NCBI GenBank assembly: GCA_016703965.1 | Contig: JADJBB010000021.1 | Coordinates: 868,001 to 932,000 of the forward strand | DNA from: Acidobacteriota bacterium | GTDB taxonomy: Bacteria > Acidobacteriota > Blastocatellia > Pyrinomonadales > Pyrinomonadaceae | Direction: 5' to 3' | DNA length: 64,000 bases | In this document: one piece after another, positions 18,608 to 27,482 of the stretch | How positions within the stretch are numbered: the first letter of the stretch is position 1 | How the letters are laid out: every line of letters begins with the position of its first letter | Translations under genes and position numbers: made by a program | The notes under the pieces: model-generated | Told to the model about the DNA's origin: nothing | Database searches by the model: none | The model's input: the letters and a program-made list of their open reading frames with translations, nothing else

Positions 18608-19618
18608 CTATTTTGGCGGATTCTCAGCGATGTATTTCTCGAGCTGTGCTTTTTCCGGGTAGTCCGGCTTCTTTGCCAGGAACGCCTTGTATTCAGCGGA
18701 CGCTCTGTCCTTCAACTTCGCCCCATCATAAAGGGCCGCGAGGCGAAGGTGAACCTCTGCCTTTTCCATCGGAGCGAGCTTGATAGCTTCGTTAAGGTGA
18801 CTGACGGCGAGCGAGCCTTTCTTGGCCAGCAGATACGCTTCGCCGAGGTACTGCTGAACGTCGGCCGAGTCCGCATTGTCCTTGACCGCATTTGAGAGTA
18901 CCAGTACGGCATCATCAGCCTTCTTTTGAGAGATGTAGAGTTTGCCGAGGTTAAGTAGCGCCACGACGTAATCTTTCTTCTGCTCGATAGCCCTGAAATA
19001 ACACGCCTCGGCGTCGTTGAGATTGTCTTTCTTGAAATAAATGGTCCCGAGCTCGGTCCAGGCTACATAGTCCTTAGGGTCTTTGGCTATGATCTCCTTC
19101 AGTTCCGATGTGGCTTTATCCAGGTTCTTCTCCTTGATGTGCTTCATTGCCATATCGAAAGCTTTCGCCGCCTCGGCGTTTCGCTGGTATGAGTCCTTTG
19201 CGGAGACGACACCGGTCAAACCCAGCCGTTTTGCCTCGGCCCAATCCAGCTCAAAATCCTGCCTGATCAGCCGGCTTGCCCCGATCGTCACGACCATTCG
19301 GGCTATCTCATTGTTATTCAGTTCGACGATCAGCGTCGCCGATCCGCGAGGGAATTTTTCGAATTTGTACCAGCCGGCATCGTTCGGCTGCACGCGTTCG
19401 AGCTGAGAACCACCTTCAAGAAGAATGACGTTCAGCGTCGGCTTCGGCTCATTTGCGGAGAATTTCTTTAACGTGATCTGGCCAAAAACCGCCGATTGTC
19501 CGATCTTCATCGGCAGGCCGGTCGCCGCTCGAAGCTCATCCGTCTGGGCGTTGGCGCCAACGTTCAAGGTCAATAATGCCGATGCCGCAAAAACCGCGGC
19601 TAAGATCGTACGTCTCAT
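18608..19618 (-). CDS. Secreted TPR protein with an N-terminal beta-sandwich domain
   Basis: 336 residues. The ATG at 19618 has AGGAG eight bases upstream and opens a signal peptide (MRRTILAAVFAASALL, cleaved near ANAQ). Residues about 45-130 form a carboxypeptidase-regulatory-like module (VFGQITLKKF, NDAGWYKFEKFPRGSATLIVEL). Residues 160-325 carry about five TPR units (AWTELGTIYFKKDNLNDAEACYFRAI and relatives; 20-residue stretches repeat the A-x4-G-x4-Y pattern). It is probably periplasmic and used for protein contacts. It is convergent with the TonB-dependent receptor and shares the same type of beta-sandwich domain. Confidence 0.82.
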   Translation of the reverse strand: MRRTILAAVFAASALLTLNVGANAQTDELRAATGLPMKIGQSAVFGQITLKKFSANEPKPTLNVILLEGGSQLERVQPNDAGWYKFEKFPRGSATLIVELNNNEIARMVVTIGASRLIRQDFELDWAEAKRLGLTGVVSAKDSYQRNAEAAKAFDMAMKHIKEKNLDKATSELKEIIAKDPKDYVAWTELGTIYFKKDNLNDAEACYFRAIEQKKDYVVALLNLGKLYISQKKADDAVLVLSNAVKDNADSADVQQYLGEAYLLAKKGSLAVSHLNEAIKLAPMEKAEVHLRLAALYDGAKLKDRASAEYKAFLAKKPDYPEKAQLEKYIAENPPK

Positions 19619-19721
19619 AAAAATTCTCCTTTTCGGTACCATATGAGTGATATTACAGGGTAAATTGAAAGTCAAGAAACCGAACGGTGCAAAATAATCC
19701 GGTCGAGCGCGTTCCCTTAAT

Positions 19722-20339
19722 ATGAAAATCATGGATCGAGTTATTAGATGCTCAAATTGCTTCGTAATTTGCTTGATAGCGATCGCCGCTCTCACTGCTC
19801 TCGCATCGAGGACAAACGCCCAGTACTGCGGCGGGTCGATCAGGACCATTCGGCTAGACTATCCAGAACGAACCGTTCCGGCCCGCAGCGTGAACTATCA
19901 GCTTTTCTACCTAATGCCGAAAAACAGAGCGGACAATGGCTGGCAAAAACACGAGGAGATGATCGCGGAGTTTCTGTACGGCTCGCCGAAGAAGTTCGTC
20001 TCATGGCAACGGACCGGCGATACGACCTTCCTCGAGGTTCCAAAGGACAAGGCTGAAAGATATATCAATAGCTACAATATCGAGGATTTTAAGTACCTAT
20101 ACGAGGCCGCCTGGTTTAAATGGGAAACCGATCAGATGGTTGGGAAGTTCGACGATGGGAAATTGAGGCTGCAAACGGGGGAAACAAACAATACCACCTT
20201 CATTATGAGCGTTGCCGCAAAAGGATTTGAGACGCAATACTTACTCGGGGATTTCATGGGCGGATGTCACAAGGAGTATGTGAGCGGAAAGCCGGTCGGC
20301 CAGAAGATAATGATGAGACCGCTTGCGGCAAAGCGCTAA
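19722..20339 (+). CDS. Small secreted protein of unknown function
   Basis: 205 residues with a signal peptide (CFVICLIAIAALTALAS, cleavage near TNAQ). An ATG at 19731 is an equally possible start; neither has a clear ribosome-binding site. The mature part has two cysteines (YCGG near the N-terminus, GGCHKEY near the C-terminus) and is rich in Trp and Tyr. Family not recognised. Its stop codon overlaps the stop of the convergent amidotransferase-like gene by four bases, so the two share 3' ends. Confidence 0.72.
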   Translation: MKIMDRVIRCSNCFVICLIAIAALTALASRTNAQYCGGSIRTIRLDYPERTVPARSVNYQLFYLMPKNRADNGWQKHEEMIAEFLYGSPKKFVSWQRTGDTTFLEVPKDKAERYINSYNIEDFKYLYEAAWFKWETDQMVGKFDDGKLRLQTGETNNTTFIMSVAAKGFETQYLLGDFMGGCHKEYVSGKPVGQKIMMRPLAAKR

Positions 20340-21256
20340 GCGTTGCTCCCGTGAGCCAAAGCCAGGCGAAGGAAGTTTTCAAACAAAATGCGGCCATCGC
20401 GCGATTCATTCGGATGTTCCCAGCGAGTGGGATTTTTTGACCAATCCTCGAATGATTTCTCCAGATGGAATTGAACGCAGTAGATCAGTTGCCCGTCGTT
20501 TCGCTTGACCATCATCTGATTCTTGCAGAGATAGGACGTAGCGAGCAGCTTAAAGCCTGCAGGAACGCCAACAACCTGAACGCCGTGATTCTGCCATACG
20601 CGCAGGATGTCGTCGTTCGTCGTGTATTCCTGCCAAATGCCGGACCTTTTATCATCGTTGCCTTCAAATATCGGATCTGACTTATCAATGATCTTTACAA
20701 AGCGATACTGGTACTCGACAATGCGGTCAGTTCGTTTTTCGGCAAGCTCCAGATCGTCGAGCGTTCTAAGCTTGGCTCCAAAGGCCATTGCCACGAGCTG
20801 GTGCGCACCGCATATAGCCAGAACCGGGATCTTCGTTTCGGCGAGGAATCTTTTGGTGCTGGCGATGTGGGCAGGATTGTAATAGTCGAAATCCGCAAAC
20901 GTTCCGCTCATCACGATCGCGTCCGGCATGAACTTTTCAGCGGCATCGGCGACCTCAGACAAATGGACCGTCATCGTCTTAGGATTTTTTACGAGCCTCA
21001 GGACGTTATTGGCGATATTGTTACAGGCCATGCCGGCGACCTTTCGTTCGAAGGCAAGTTTCGCTTCAAGCGTTTCGCCCCAGTCTTTGTATGCGAGTCC
21101 CGAAATGTCCGATTCATAACGCAGCAAGTCGTTTACGATCAGTACCTTGGCATAATCGATCCGTTTCTCGATCGGTTCGTAACGGCAATATGTGCTCTTG
21201 TTGTAAGGAAACGGGAGCTTTTCGGGTTCGGTTACTTGGGCCACGGCGTCGAACAT
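20336..21256 (-). CDS. Class I glutamine-amidotransferase-like protein
   Basis: 306 residues, no signal peptide. The C-terminal 200 residues have the class I amidotransferase layout: nucleophile Cys in LAICGAHQL near residue 149 and the His/Glu pair in VQFHLEKSF near 272. This Cys-His-Glu triad is that of GuaA/PuuD-type glutaminases. The N-terminal 60 residues do not match a synthetase, so the protein could be a free-standing gamma-glutamyl hydrolase or a glutaminase subunit for an unknown partner. The gene follows the 157-residue gene of the nuo unit after 106 bases that contain a perfect palindrome. Confidence 0.8.
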   Translation of the reverse strand: MFDAVAQVTEPEKLPFPYNKSTYCRYEPIEKRIDYAKVLIVNDLLRYESDISGLAYKDWGETLEAKLAFERKVAGMACNNIANNVLRLVKNPKTMTVHLSEVADAAEKFMPDAIVMSGTFADFDYYNPAHIASTKRFLAETKIPVLAICGAHQLVAMAFGAKLRTLDDLELAEKRTDRIVEYQYRFVKIIDKSDPIFEGNDDKRSGIWQEYTTNDDILRVWQNHGVQVVGVPAGFKLLATSYLCKNQMMVKRNDGQLIYCVQFHLEKSFEDWSKNPTRWEHPNESRDGRILFENFLRLALAHGSNA

Positions 21257-21278
21257 ATCTGTATTAATTTCGCATTAT

Positions 21279-21296
21279 CACGCTGTTAACAGCGTG
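21279..21296. promoter_or_regulatory. Perfect 18-bp palindrome upstream of the amidotransferase-like gene
   Basis: CACGCTGTTAACAGCGTG is self-complementary over all 18 bases and sits 23 bases before the start codon of the minus-strand gene at 21256. It may be an operator for a dimeric repressor, or a hairpin at the end of the nuo transcript; no T-run follows, which favours an operator. Confidence 0.4.
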
Positions 21297-21362
21297 TCAC
21301 ACGATTATAACATCAATAAAAGATCGGTAAAGGCGCGATCTGCCGGGTGGGAAAAATTAACA

Positions 21363-21836
21363 TCACGGACGCTGCCGCGTTTGTCGATCAAAGGCAGGCA
21401 TTGCATCACCCGGGCCGATAGCTTCGATCTGGGTTCTGATCGCTTTTACGAGTCTAGTCCGGAGCGAAGCGGCCGTTCTCGCCGGTTTGTCCTGAACCAA
21501 GGATCCGAGGATCAGCAGGGTTCGCTGCCATGACGTTTCAAGCTCGTCGGCGGTCGCGGAGATCTTTGAAATGTCGTACGGGATCGCAAAATCCGAACAG
21601 CCGAAACGGGCAAAGACCCGCATGTACCGGGCAGTCGCCAGATCCGGACAGGCGAAACGGTGTTTCCCGATCTTTAGTTCGATTCCCAGCAGTGTGTATT
21701 GGATCTCAGCGTTATTTTCGCGGGCCGGAACCTCGACCTTGAGCGAGCGGGTTCGCTGAGCACGGATCTTGTCGCGGTAAATAACGGGAAGCCAATCGTC
21801 GGCCAGAGCGACGGCAATGTCAGCGGCAATATCCAT
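21363..21836 (-). CDS. Protein of unknown function following nuoN
   Basis: 157 residues, cytoplasmic, no recognised family. The N-terminal half is predicted beta-rich with two cysteines (FACPDLATARYMRVFARFGCSD written in part: FACPD and FGCSD), the C-terminal half is helical. It begins five bases after the nuoN stop codon, so it is almost certainly in the same transcript. The position at the end of the complex I operon may mean an accessory role, but nothing in the sequence proves this. Confidence 0.65.
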   Translation of the reverse strand: MDIAADIAVALADDWLPVIYRDKIRAQRTRSLKVEVPARENNAEIQYTLLGIELKIGKHRFACPDLATARYMRVFARFGCSDFAIPYDISKISATADELETSWQRTLLILGSLVQDKPARTAASLRTRLVKAIRTQIEAIGPGDAMPAFDRQTRQRP

Positions 21837-21841
21837 CGAAA

Positions 21842-23386
21842 CTATCTATCAGCCGCGATAACCGCACCGGAAGGCGATTTAGCAAATTTCTGGATCAATC
21901 CATCGCTGAAGATGCCAAGGTAAAAAACGCCGAGGATCGCGATGACCAGTGCTGCTGTAAGCGGTGCAGACATCTTCGGCTCGATCCATTGGGTCGTTCG
22001 CTCACGGAAGAACATCACGACGATAAGCCGTAAATAGTAGTAGGCAGAGATCGCCGAGCCAATGACAGCGACAACGACCAGCGTCGTCACCAGCGGATTT
22101 CCCGCTTCGAGCGCCGGGCGAAACACCAGGATCTTGCCCATGAATCCCGCTGTCAGCGGCAGGCCAAAGAGCGAGAGCATGAACAGTGATAGCGAAAATG
22201 CCAGTACAGGTGATTTAAAGCCGATACCGTTATAATCCTCGACATCGGTGCGGCGGTCGTTCTTTTGAGCAAGCAGAGTGACGATTGTGAAGGCCCCGAG
22301 ATTAGTAACGGCGTAAGTGAGAAGGTAAAACGCGACGGCCGCGATGGCTTCGTCACGGGCTTGGGTGGTTTTGGCCAGTCCCGCTCCGATAAAACCGACG
22401 AGGGCATAACCGGCGTGGGCGATCGATGAATACGCGAGAATTCTCTTCACGTTATCCTGCATTATCGCTGATACGTTGCCGACAATAATTGTTGCCATTG
22501 CCAGTACTGAAAGCGCCGTGATCCAGGTTTCGTGCAGGTAGCCGGAAGCCTGAGCTCCCGCGATGAGAGGCAGGCCAAGAACAAATACTCGCAGGAATGA
22601 GGCAAACGCTGCGGCCTTAGGGCCTGCGGCCATAAAGCCGGTGATCGGCGTTGGAGCTCCCTCGTAAACGTCCGGTGTCCATACATGGAAAGGAGCCATT
22701 GCGATCTTAAATCCGAAGCCGATGATCATCATTGCTCCGCCAACCAGAAGCAGGCCGGGGAAGTTAGGATCAGCTATCTTTAACGCGATCTGGGTCAGAT
22801 TCGTCTGGCCGGTTGCTCCGTAGATCAGGGCCATTCCGTAGAGCAGGAATGCTGATGCGAACGAGCCGAGGATGAAGTATTTCATCGCGGATTCGTTCGA
22901 TTTGAGATCGCTCTTTCTAAGGCCAGCCATTACATAAGTCGCGATCGAAAGCGTTTCGAGGCCGAGGAAAATGATCACAAGATCATTGCCAGCCGACATC
23001 ATCATCATTCCGAATGTCGCGAACAGGAGCAGACAATGGTATTCACCGACCGGGACATCTTCACGCTCGACCCAAACCGTTGAGATGAGCACGGTCATTG
23101 CAGAAACAAAAAGAAACACGAACGAGAACGCAAGCCGCAGATTGTCGTGGGCGATCATGCCGTTCCAGCCGGATGCGGGCGAATCGCCGCCCCACATCGT
23201 CGCCAGCACAACGCCGGCAGCGGCGAGGCCGAGCAGGGAGATCACTCCTGAAACAGTTCGCTGTTTTGGAAAGAAGCTGTCGTAAAGCATTACGACAATA
23301 CCGGCGAGAGCAACGATCAGCTCAGGGAGAATGATCGAGATGCTGACGTTCGGTGTTAATAGGTCTGCAAGAAAGAACGTGTTCAT
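21842..23386 (-). CDS. nuoN: NADH-quinone oxidoreductase subunit N
   Basis: 514 residues, about 14 transmembrane helices, an antiporter-like proton-pumping subunit of respiratory complex I. Family signatures include the helix with GLETLSIATYVMAGL carrying the conserved Glu, the Lys-bearing SNESAMKYFILGSFASA segment, and FKIAMAPFHVWTPDVYEGAPTP with the pumping Lys and His. The length is normal. It follows nuoM by 21 bases and is the last canonical subunit of the operon. Sequence looks intact and functional. Confidence 0.96.
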   Translation of the reverse strand: MNTFFLADLLTPNVSISIILPELIVALAGIVVMLYDSFFPKQRTVSGVISLLGLAAAGVVLATMWGGDSPASGWNGMIAHDNLRLAFSFVFLFVSAMTVLISTVWVEREDVPVGEYHCLLLFATFGMMMMSAGNDLVIIFLGLETLSIATYVMAGLRKSDLKSNESAMKYFILGSFASAFLLYGMALIYGATGQTNLTQIALKIADPNFPGLLLVGGAMMIIGFGFKIAMAPFHVWTPDVYEGAPTPITGFMAAGPKAAAFASFLRVFVLGLPLIAGAQASGYLHETWITALSVLAMATIIVGNVSAIMQDNVKRILAYSSIAHAGYALVGFIGAGLAKTTQARDEAIAAVAFYLLTYAVTNLGAFTIVTLLAQKNDRRTDVEDYNGIGFKSPVLAFSLSLFMLSLFGLPLTAGFMGKILVFRPALEAGNPLVTTLVVVAVIGSAISAYYYLRLIVVMFFRERTTQWIEPKMSAPLTAALVIAILGVFYLGIFSDGLIQKFAKSPSGAVIAADR

Positions 23387-23407
23387 TTTACTTTCAAAAA
23401 TTCGATT

Positions 23408-25027
23408 TTAGTGCTCCGCCTTCGGGGCCTCACTCGGTGTCTTGGCATCCGCGTGCTCGATCGTTCCGCCAGCCTGGTGCATCACCCGTTCCTGGATCGC
23501 TTTTACAACACTCTCTGAACGGTGAAGGATCGGTTTCGGGAAGACACCCATGTAAACCATGAGAATGATCAGCGGGATCATCAGGCCGATCTCGCGCCAG
23601 CTCAGGTCGGCGAGTGTTTTATTCTTTTCGTTCGTGACCTTGCCAAAAAAGACCCGCTGAACCATCCAGAGCAGATAAACCGCTGCGAAGATGACACCTG
23701 TTCCGGCTACCATTGCTGCGACGTAGTTCCAATTGACGCTCGCGGTTACCGGAAGAACTTTCGACGTGAACATCCCGACCATGATCAGAAATTCACCGAC
23801 GAATCCATTCAGGAACGGCAATCCGACCGAGGCCATCGTGGTGATCACGAAAACCGTCGCATAGATCGGCATTACGTTTGCGATCCCGCCAAACTGCGTT
23901 ATCTCGCGGGTATGACGGCGTTCGTAGATATAGCCGACGAGCAGGAATAATGCTCCGGTCGTCACGCCGTGAGCGAGCATCGTGTAAAGTGCGCCCTGCA
24001 TTCCGGCCTCAGTGAACGAGAACATTCCCAGGATCACAAAGCCCATGTGGGCGACCGATGAATACGCAACGAGGCGTTTCACATCAGGCTGCACCATCGC
24101 AACGAGAGCTCCGTAAATGATGCCGATGATCGCGAGCGTGATGAATATCCACGCCGTTTCGCGGCTCTGATCTGGGAAGAGCGAGAAGTTAAAACGCATC
24201 AAACCGTACGTTCCCATCTTCAGCAAAACAGCGGCGAGGATAATGGAACCGGCGGTTGGAGCCTCGGTGTGCGCGTCAGGAAGCCACGTGTGGAACGGGA
24301 AGACGGGCACCTTGATCGCAAATGCCAATGCGAACGCGAGGAACAAGAGCATTCCCGTTTGCGGCGGCAATACAAGCGTGCCATTCTTCATCGCCGTTAG
24401 TATCGACACGAAATCGAATGAACCGCCAAATCCGGTCTGATCAGCGTAAATGTAATAAAGCCCGATGATCGCGACCAGCATCAACAAGCTGCCGAGTGCC
24501 GTAAAAATAAAGAATTTGACCGCCGCGTAGATGCGATTCTCACCTCCCCAGACGCCGATGAGGAAAAACATCGGGATGAGCGAGGCTTCGAAAAACAGGT
24601 AGAAAACGAGCAGATCGAGCGAGACGAACACGCCGATCATCGCTGATTCGAGCAGAAGCAGAAAGACGTAGAACGCCGTGACGCGCTTCTCGACAGCATG
24701 CCACGTCGATATCACCGCGATCGGCATAATAAACGTCGTCAGTATCACAAGCCAGAAGCTCAGCCCGTCGACGCCGACGTGAAAATTCGTATTTATCGCC
24801 TTGATCCAGGGAACGTTCTTTTCAAAAAAGAACCCTCCCGGACCTGCGATCGCCGATTTTGAGAACAGAGCAAGCGAGACGACGAAATTGAGCAATGTAA
24901 ACCCAAGCGTCACCCACTTAAGCTGGCCTTCCTGTTTCCAGAACATCTGGTGAGCAAGTGTCAGTACAGCTCCAACCAAAGGCAGCAGGATGAGGATCGT
25001 TAAGAGATTTTCGTTAAAGAAGTCCAT
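23408..25027 (-). CDS. nuoM: NADH-quinone oxidoreductase subunit M
   Basis: 539 residues with about 14 transmembrane helices, antiporter-like proton-pumping subunit. Conserved segments are LFYLFFEASLIPMFFLIGVWG (its Glu is essential in E. coli NuoM; 20-residue limit kept by quoting only LFYLFFEASLIPM), KVPVFPFHTWLPDAHTEAP with the key Lys, and KRLVAYSSVAHMGF. The C-terminus is charged and short. Full length. It is separated from nuoL by a 23-bp perfect inverted repeat that ends two bases before the start codon. Confidence 0.96.
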   Translation of the reverse strand: MDFFNENLLTILILLPLVGAVLTLAHQMFWKQEGQLKWVTLGFTLLNFVVSLALFSKSAIAGPGGFFFEKNVPWIKAINTNFHVGVDGLSFWLVILTTFIMPIAVISTWHAVEKRVTAFYVFLLLLESAMIGVFVSLDLLVFYLFFEASLIPMFFLIGVWGGENRIYAAVKFFIFTALGSLLMLVAIIGLYYIYADQTGFGGSFDFVSILTAMKNGTLVLPPQTGMLLFLAFALAFAIKVPVFPFHTWLPDAHTEAPTAGSIILAAVLLKMGTYGLMRFNFSLFPDQSRETAWIFITLAIIGIIYGALVAMVQPDVKRLVAYSSVAHMGFVILGMFSFTEAGMQGALYTMLAHGVTTGALFLLVGYIYERRHTREITQFGGIANVMPIYATVFVITTMASVGLPFLNGFVGEFLIMVGMFTSKVLPVTASVNWNYVAAMVAGTGVIFAAVYLLWMVQRVFFGKVTNEKNKTLADLSWREIGLMIPLIILMVYMGVFPKPILHRSESVVKAIQERVMHQAGGTIEHADAKTPSEAPKAEH

Positions 25028-25029
25028 AT

Positions 25030-25082
25030 TGGAACGCCGGCATCTTGCCGGCAGGTCCGGCCGGCAAGATGCCGGCGTTCCA
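25030..25082. repeat. Perfect 23-bp inverted repeat between nuoL and nuoM
   Basis: Arms at 25030-25052 and 25060-25082 are exactly complementary, with a 7-base loop. The core words are ACGCCGGCATC and GATGCCGGCGT. The element fills the whole junction: one end lies two bases upstream of the nuoM start, the other touches the nuoL stop codon at 25083. In RNA it would form a very stable hairpin inside the nuo message. It has the look of a REP-type dispersed element. Confidence 0.85.
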
Positions 25083-25832
25083 TTAACCTACAAGTTTCAA
25101 ACCGTAATAAATAAAGTATCCGACAACTGCCAAAGCACCGATCACAATGATCGCGGCATAGCTGCGGACAAAGCCGACCTGAGTGCTGCGAACGACGTTG
25201 CCAAATTCCATGACAAAACTCGCGATCCCGTTGACGATGCCGTCGATAAATCCAACGTCGAAGCCTTTCCAGAGCCGTACGCGTGAAAAACGCGTGATAG
25301 GGTCAACAATGTAGCCATTGTAGAGCTCATCGAGCCGCCATTTCTGCTCGAGGATCTTCGGCATCTTACGGAGCGGATTGTTCTTGAATAAAACAAAGCC
25401 GATGACGATGCCGATTGCCGCAAGAACCGTTGAAAGAAGTGCGAGCCAGCGTTCTTTTGCAATGACCTCAGGCGAATGAGTTTCCCCGTGTTCCTCAGTT
25501 TTGATGGTCGGTTTTTCGGTCGCGTGCTCCGATCCGGCTTTCTTGTCGCCTTCCGCCAGGCCGTGCGGCACTTCGTGCTTCTCTGCGATCACTGGGTCGA
25601 GCGTGTGTTCGAAAACATTGATGTCGCCCCCACCGAAGAAGGAACTCATAGCGTAAGGAATTCCAACAAGTCCCCCAAAGGTCGAGAGAACGGCGAGTAC
25701 GATCAGCGGCACGGTCATCGACCACGGCGATTCGTGCGGCTTGAAATCGTGCGGCATATGATGATGTTCCTCTTCGTCATCGTCCGCGGCATGTGCGTCA
25801 TCTGTCCCATGTCCCGCATGCTCGACGCGCAC
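25083..25832 (-). CDS. nuoL: NuoL, C-terminal part separated by a frameshift
   Basis: 249 residues starting at a GTG, which has no proper ribosome-binding site and directly follows an in-frame TAG. The sequence continues NuoL: a His/Asp/Glu-rich loop (residues 5-35), two transmembrane helices (LIVLAVLSTFGG, LLSTVLAAIGIVIGFVLF), the long lateral-helix region and a last membrane helix (IIVIGALAVVGYFIYYG). In intact NuoL this follows the FGGKERFHDEIEGEHHDAH region encoded by the next frame. A one-base change in 25798-25835 would join the two parts into a subunit of about 740 residues. The amphipathic lateral helix couples NuoL to the other pumps, so loss of this part should impair the complex. 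Confidence 0.85.
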   Translation of the reverse strand: MRVEHAGHGTDDAHAADDDEEEHHHMPHDFKPHESPWSMTVPLIVLAVLSTFGGLVGIPYAMSSFFGGGDINVFEHTLDPVIAEKHEVPHGLAEGDKKAGSEHATEKPTIKTEEHGETHSPEVIAKERWLALLSTVLAAIGIVIGFVLFKNNPLRKMPKILEQKWRLDELYNGYIVDPITRFSRVRLWKGFDVGFIDGIVNGIASFVMEFGNVVRSTQVGFVRSYAAIIVIGALAVVGYFIYYGLKLVG

Positions 25833-27303
25833 CTAAGTGTGCGTCGTGGTGCTCGCCTTCGATCTCATCGTGAAAACGCTCTTTGCCCCCGAATGTCATG
25901 ATCATCATTCGGGTCATGTAAACTGCGGTTAGAACCGCGGTTAGCGTCGCTATCACCCAGAGGATCTCTTCGCCCGGGAATGGACGCTGCGGGAAATAGG
26001 TATCGGCGGCGAAGGTCTTATAGAGAATTTCGTCCTTCGAGAAAAAGCCGGCAAAGATCGGAATACCGCAGATAGCCAGCCAACCGGTCGCCATCGTGAT
26101 GAACGTAATGGGCATGTACTTTTTCAGGTTGCCCATCTTCCGCATGTCCTGCTCGTGGTGCATTCCGTGAATGACCGAACCTGAACCGAGGAAGAGCAAC
26201 GCTTTGAAAAACGCATGCGTCATCACGTGAAAGATCGCGACTGTAAATGCTCCGACACCGGCGGCGAGGAACATAAATCCAAGCTGCGAAACGGTGGAGT
26301 AAGCGAGAACCTTCTTAATATCGTTTTGTGCGATCGCGATCGAAGCCGCAAAGATCGCGGTAGCTGCACCGATGATCGCAATGATCCACATCGCGGTCGG
26401 TGCGAACTGATAGATCGCATTCGAACGGACCACGAGATAAACACCCGCCGTGACCATCGTCGCGGCGTGGATAAGTGCAGAAACAGGCGTCGGGCCGGCC
26501 ATCGCGTCCGGCAGCCACGTCAAGAGTGGGATCTGAGCGGATTTACCTGTTGCCCCGATGAAGAGCAACACACCAACCGAGGTCAGGCCGCCGGCAACGA
26601 TCGCTCCCCACGTGAAGGGGTCGGCCGACATATTTTCAACCACAAAGGTGAAGACACTATGCACCTGCTGGCCGTCAACGGTCTTATCAAAGAACGAGAT
26701 CGAACCCGTCAGCGTGAATACGAGAAAGATGCCGACAAGCACGCCCCAGTCGCCGATGCGGTTCATGACGAAAGCTTTCTTGGCTGCCTTTCGGGCTTCG
26801 TCTTTCTTTATGTAATAGCCGATCAGCAGGTAGGAACAGAGCCCCACGCCTTCCCAGCCGACAAACATCAGCAGATAATTATCTGCAAGGACCAAGGTCA
26901 GCATCGAGAACATGAACAGGTTCAGATACGCAAAAAAGCGATAGAATCCTTTGTCCTGGTGCATGTAGCCCGTCGCAAAGATGTGAATGAGCAGCCCGAC
27001 AAACGTAATAAAACAGGCGTAAATGCCGCTCAGACGATCCATGCCGAGACCAAAGTCCGCACGGAAATTACCAACCTGTATCCACGTCCAGAGATGGTCC
27101 AGAACCGGTTTGTCGATAAACAAAGCTCCGCCGCCCGCCACGAACGCGACATAAAACGCTACCGCCGCCGAGATCGCTATCGTCGAGCATGCGACAATTC
27201 CGCTAAACAGCTCATTCTTCAGCCGTCCGCCGATCAGCCAATTGATCACGGCTCCGGCGAGCGGGGCAAAAATTATTAGACTTAAAAGGTTATTTTCAAC
27301 CAT
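25798..27303 (-). CDS. nuoL: NuoL, N-terminal part, ends early at a frameshift
   Basis: 501 residues from the ATG at 27303, which overlaps the stop of the upstream DUF1272 gene as TAATG and has AAAGGA before it. It holds the 12 or so core helices of the antiporter-like subunit L, with NYLLMFVGWEGVGLCSYLLIG (key Glu; short form GWEGVGLCSYLL), KSAQIPLLTWLPDAMAGPTPV and KKVLAYSTVSQLGFM. After HDAHLG the frame runs into 8 foreign residues and a stop. The continuation is in the frame of the feature at 25083-25832. A longer upstream start at 27354 would overlap DUF1272 and is not needed. Confidence 0.9.
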   Translation of the reverse strand: MVENNLLSLIIFAPLAGAVINWLIGGRLKNELFSGIVACSTIAISAAVAFYVAFVAGGGALFIDKPVLDHLWTWIQVGNFRADFGLGMDRLSGIYACFITFVGLLIHIFATGYMHQDKGFYRFFAYLNLFMFSMLTLVLADNYLLMFVGWEGVGLCSYLLIGYYIKKDEARKAAKKAFVMNRIGDWGVLVGIFLVFTLTGSISFFDKTVDGQQVHSVFTFVVENMSADPFTWGAIVAGGLTSVGVLLFIGATGKSAQIPLLTWLPDAMAGPTPVSALIHAATMVTAGVYLVVRSNAIYQFAPTAMWIIAIIGAATAIFAASIAIAQNDIKKVLAYSTVSQLGFMFLAAGVGAFTVAIFHVMTHAFFKALLFLGSGSVIHGMHHEQDMRKMGNLKKYMPITFITMATGWLAICGIPIFAGFFSKDEILYKTFAADTYFPQRPFPGEEILWVIATLTAVLTAVYMTRMMIMTFGGKERFHDEIEGEHHDAHLGARRACGTWDR

Positions 27304-27479
27304 TATCCTTTTCTCTTCGGACGCGGAACCAACTCGCCTCCGCAGTTCGGACAAACCGAACTCATCCTATTCGTGCAATCGGGGCAAAATGTGCATTCGT
27401 ATGAGCAAATGTATGCTTCGCCGTTTGCCGCGAGAGGTTGTTCGCACTGCTCGCAAATTTCCCGCATCTCGAGTGCCAT
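27303..27479 (-). CDS. DUF1272-family small zinc-ribbon protein
   Basis: 58 residues, MALEMREICEQCEQPL at the start, then CSYECTFCPDC and CPNCGGELVPRP. The pattern of CxxC and CxxxCxxC pairs with the MALEMR start and the C-terminal CPNCGGEL is that of the DUF1272 family. It probably binds two zinc ions; the function is unknown. It lies between nuoK (stop three bases upstream) and nuoL (its TAA shares one base with the nuoL ATG, TAATG), so its translation is coupled to nuoL. It is not a normal part of complex I operons. Confidence 0.85.
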   Translation of the reverse strand: MALEMREICEQCEQPLAANGEAYICSYECTFCPDCTNRMSSVCPNCGGELVPRPKRKG

Positions 27480-27482
27480 CTA

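Noticed and set aside
25815..25845. Programmed +1 frameshift at a CTTAGG word in nuoL, as in the yeast Ty1 signal
   Set aside because: CTT-AGG is not in the reading frame of the N-terminal part, and no stimulatory element typical of bacterial recoding is evident; mutation or assembly error is simpler.
26215..27279. A 354-codon plus-strand frame opposite nuoL
   Set aside because: Highly charged Arg/Asp/His-rich translation typical of an antisense shadow of a membrane protein; no start context and nuoL clearly occupies the locus.
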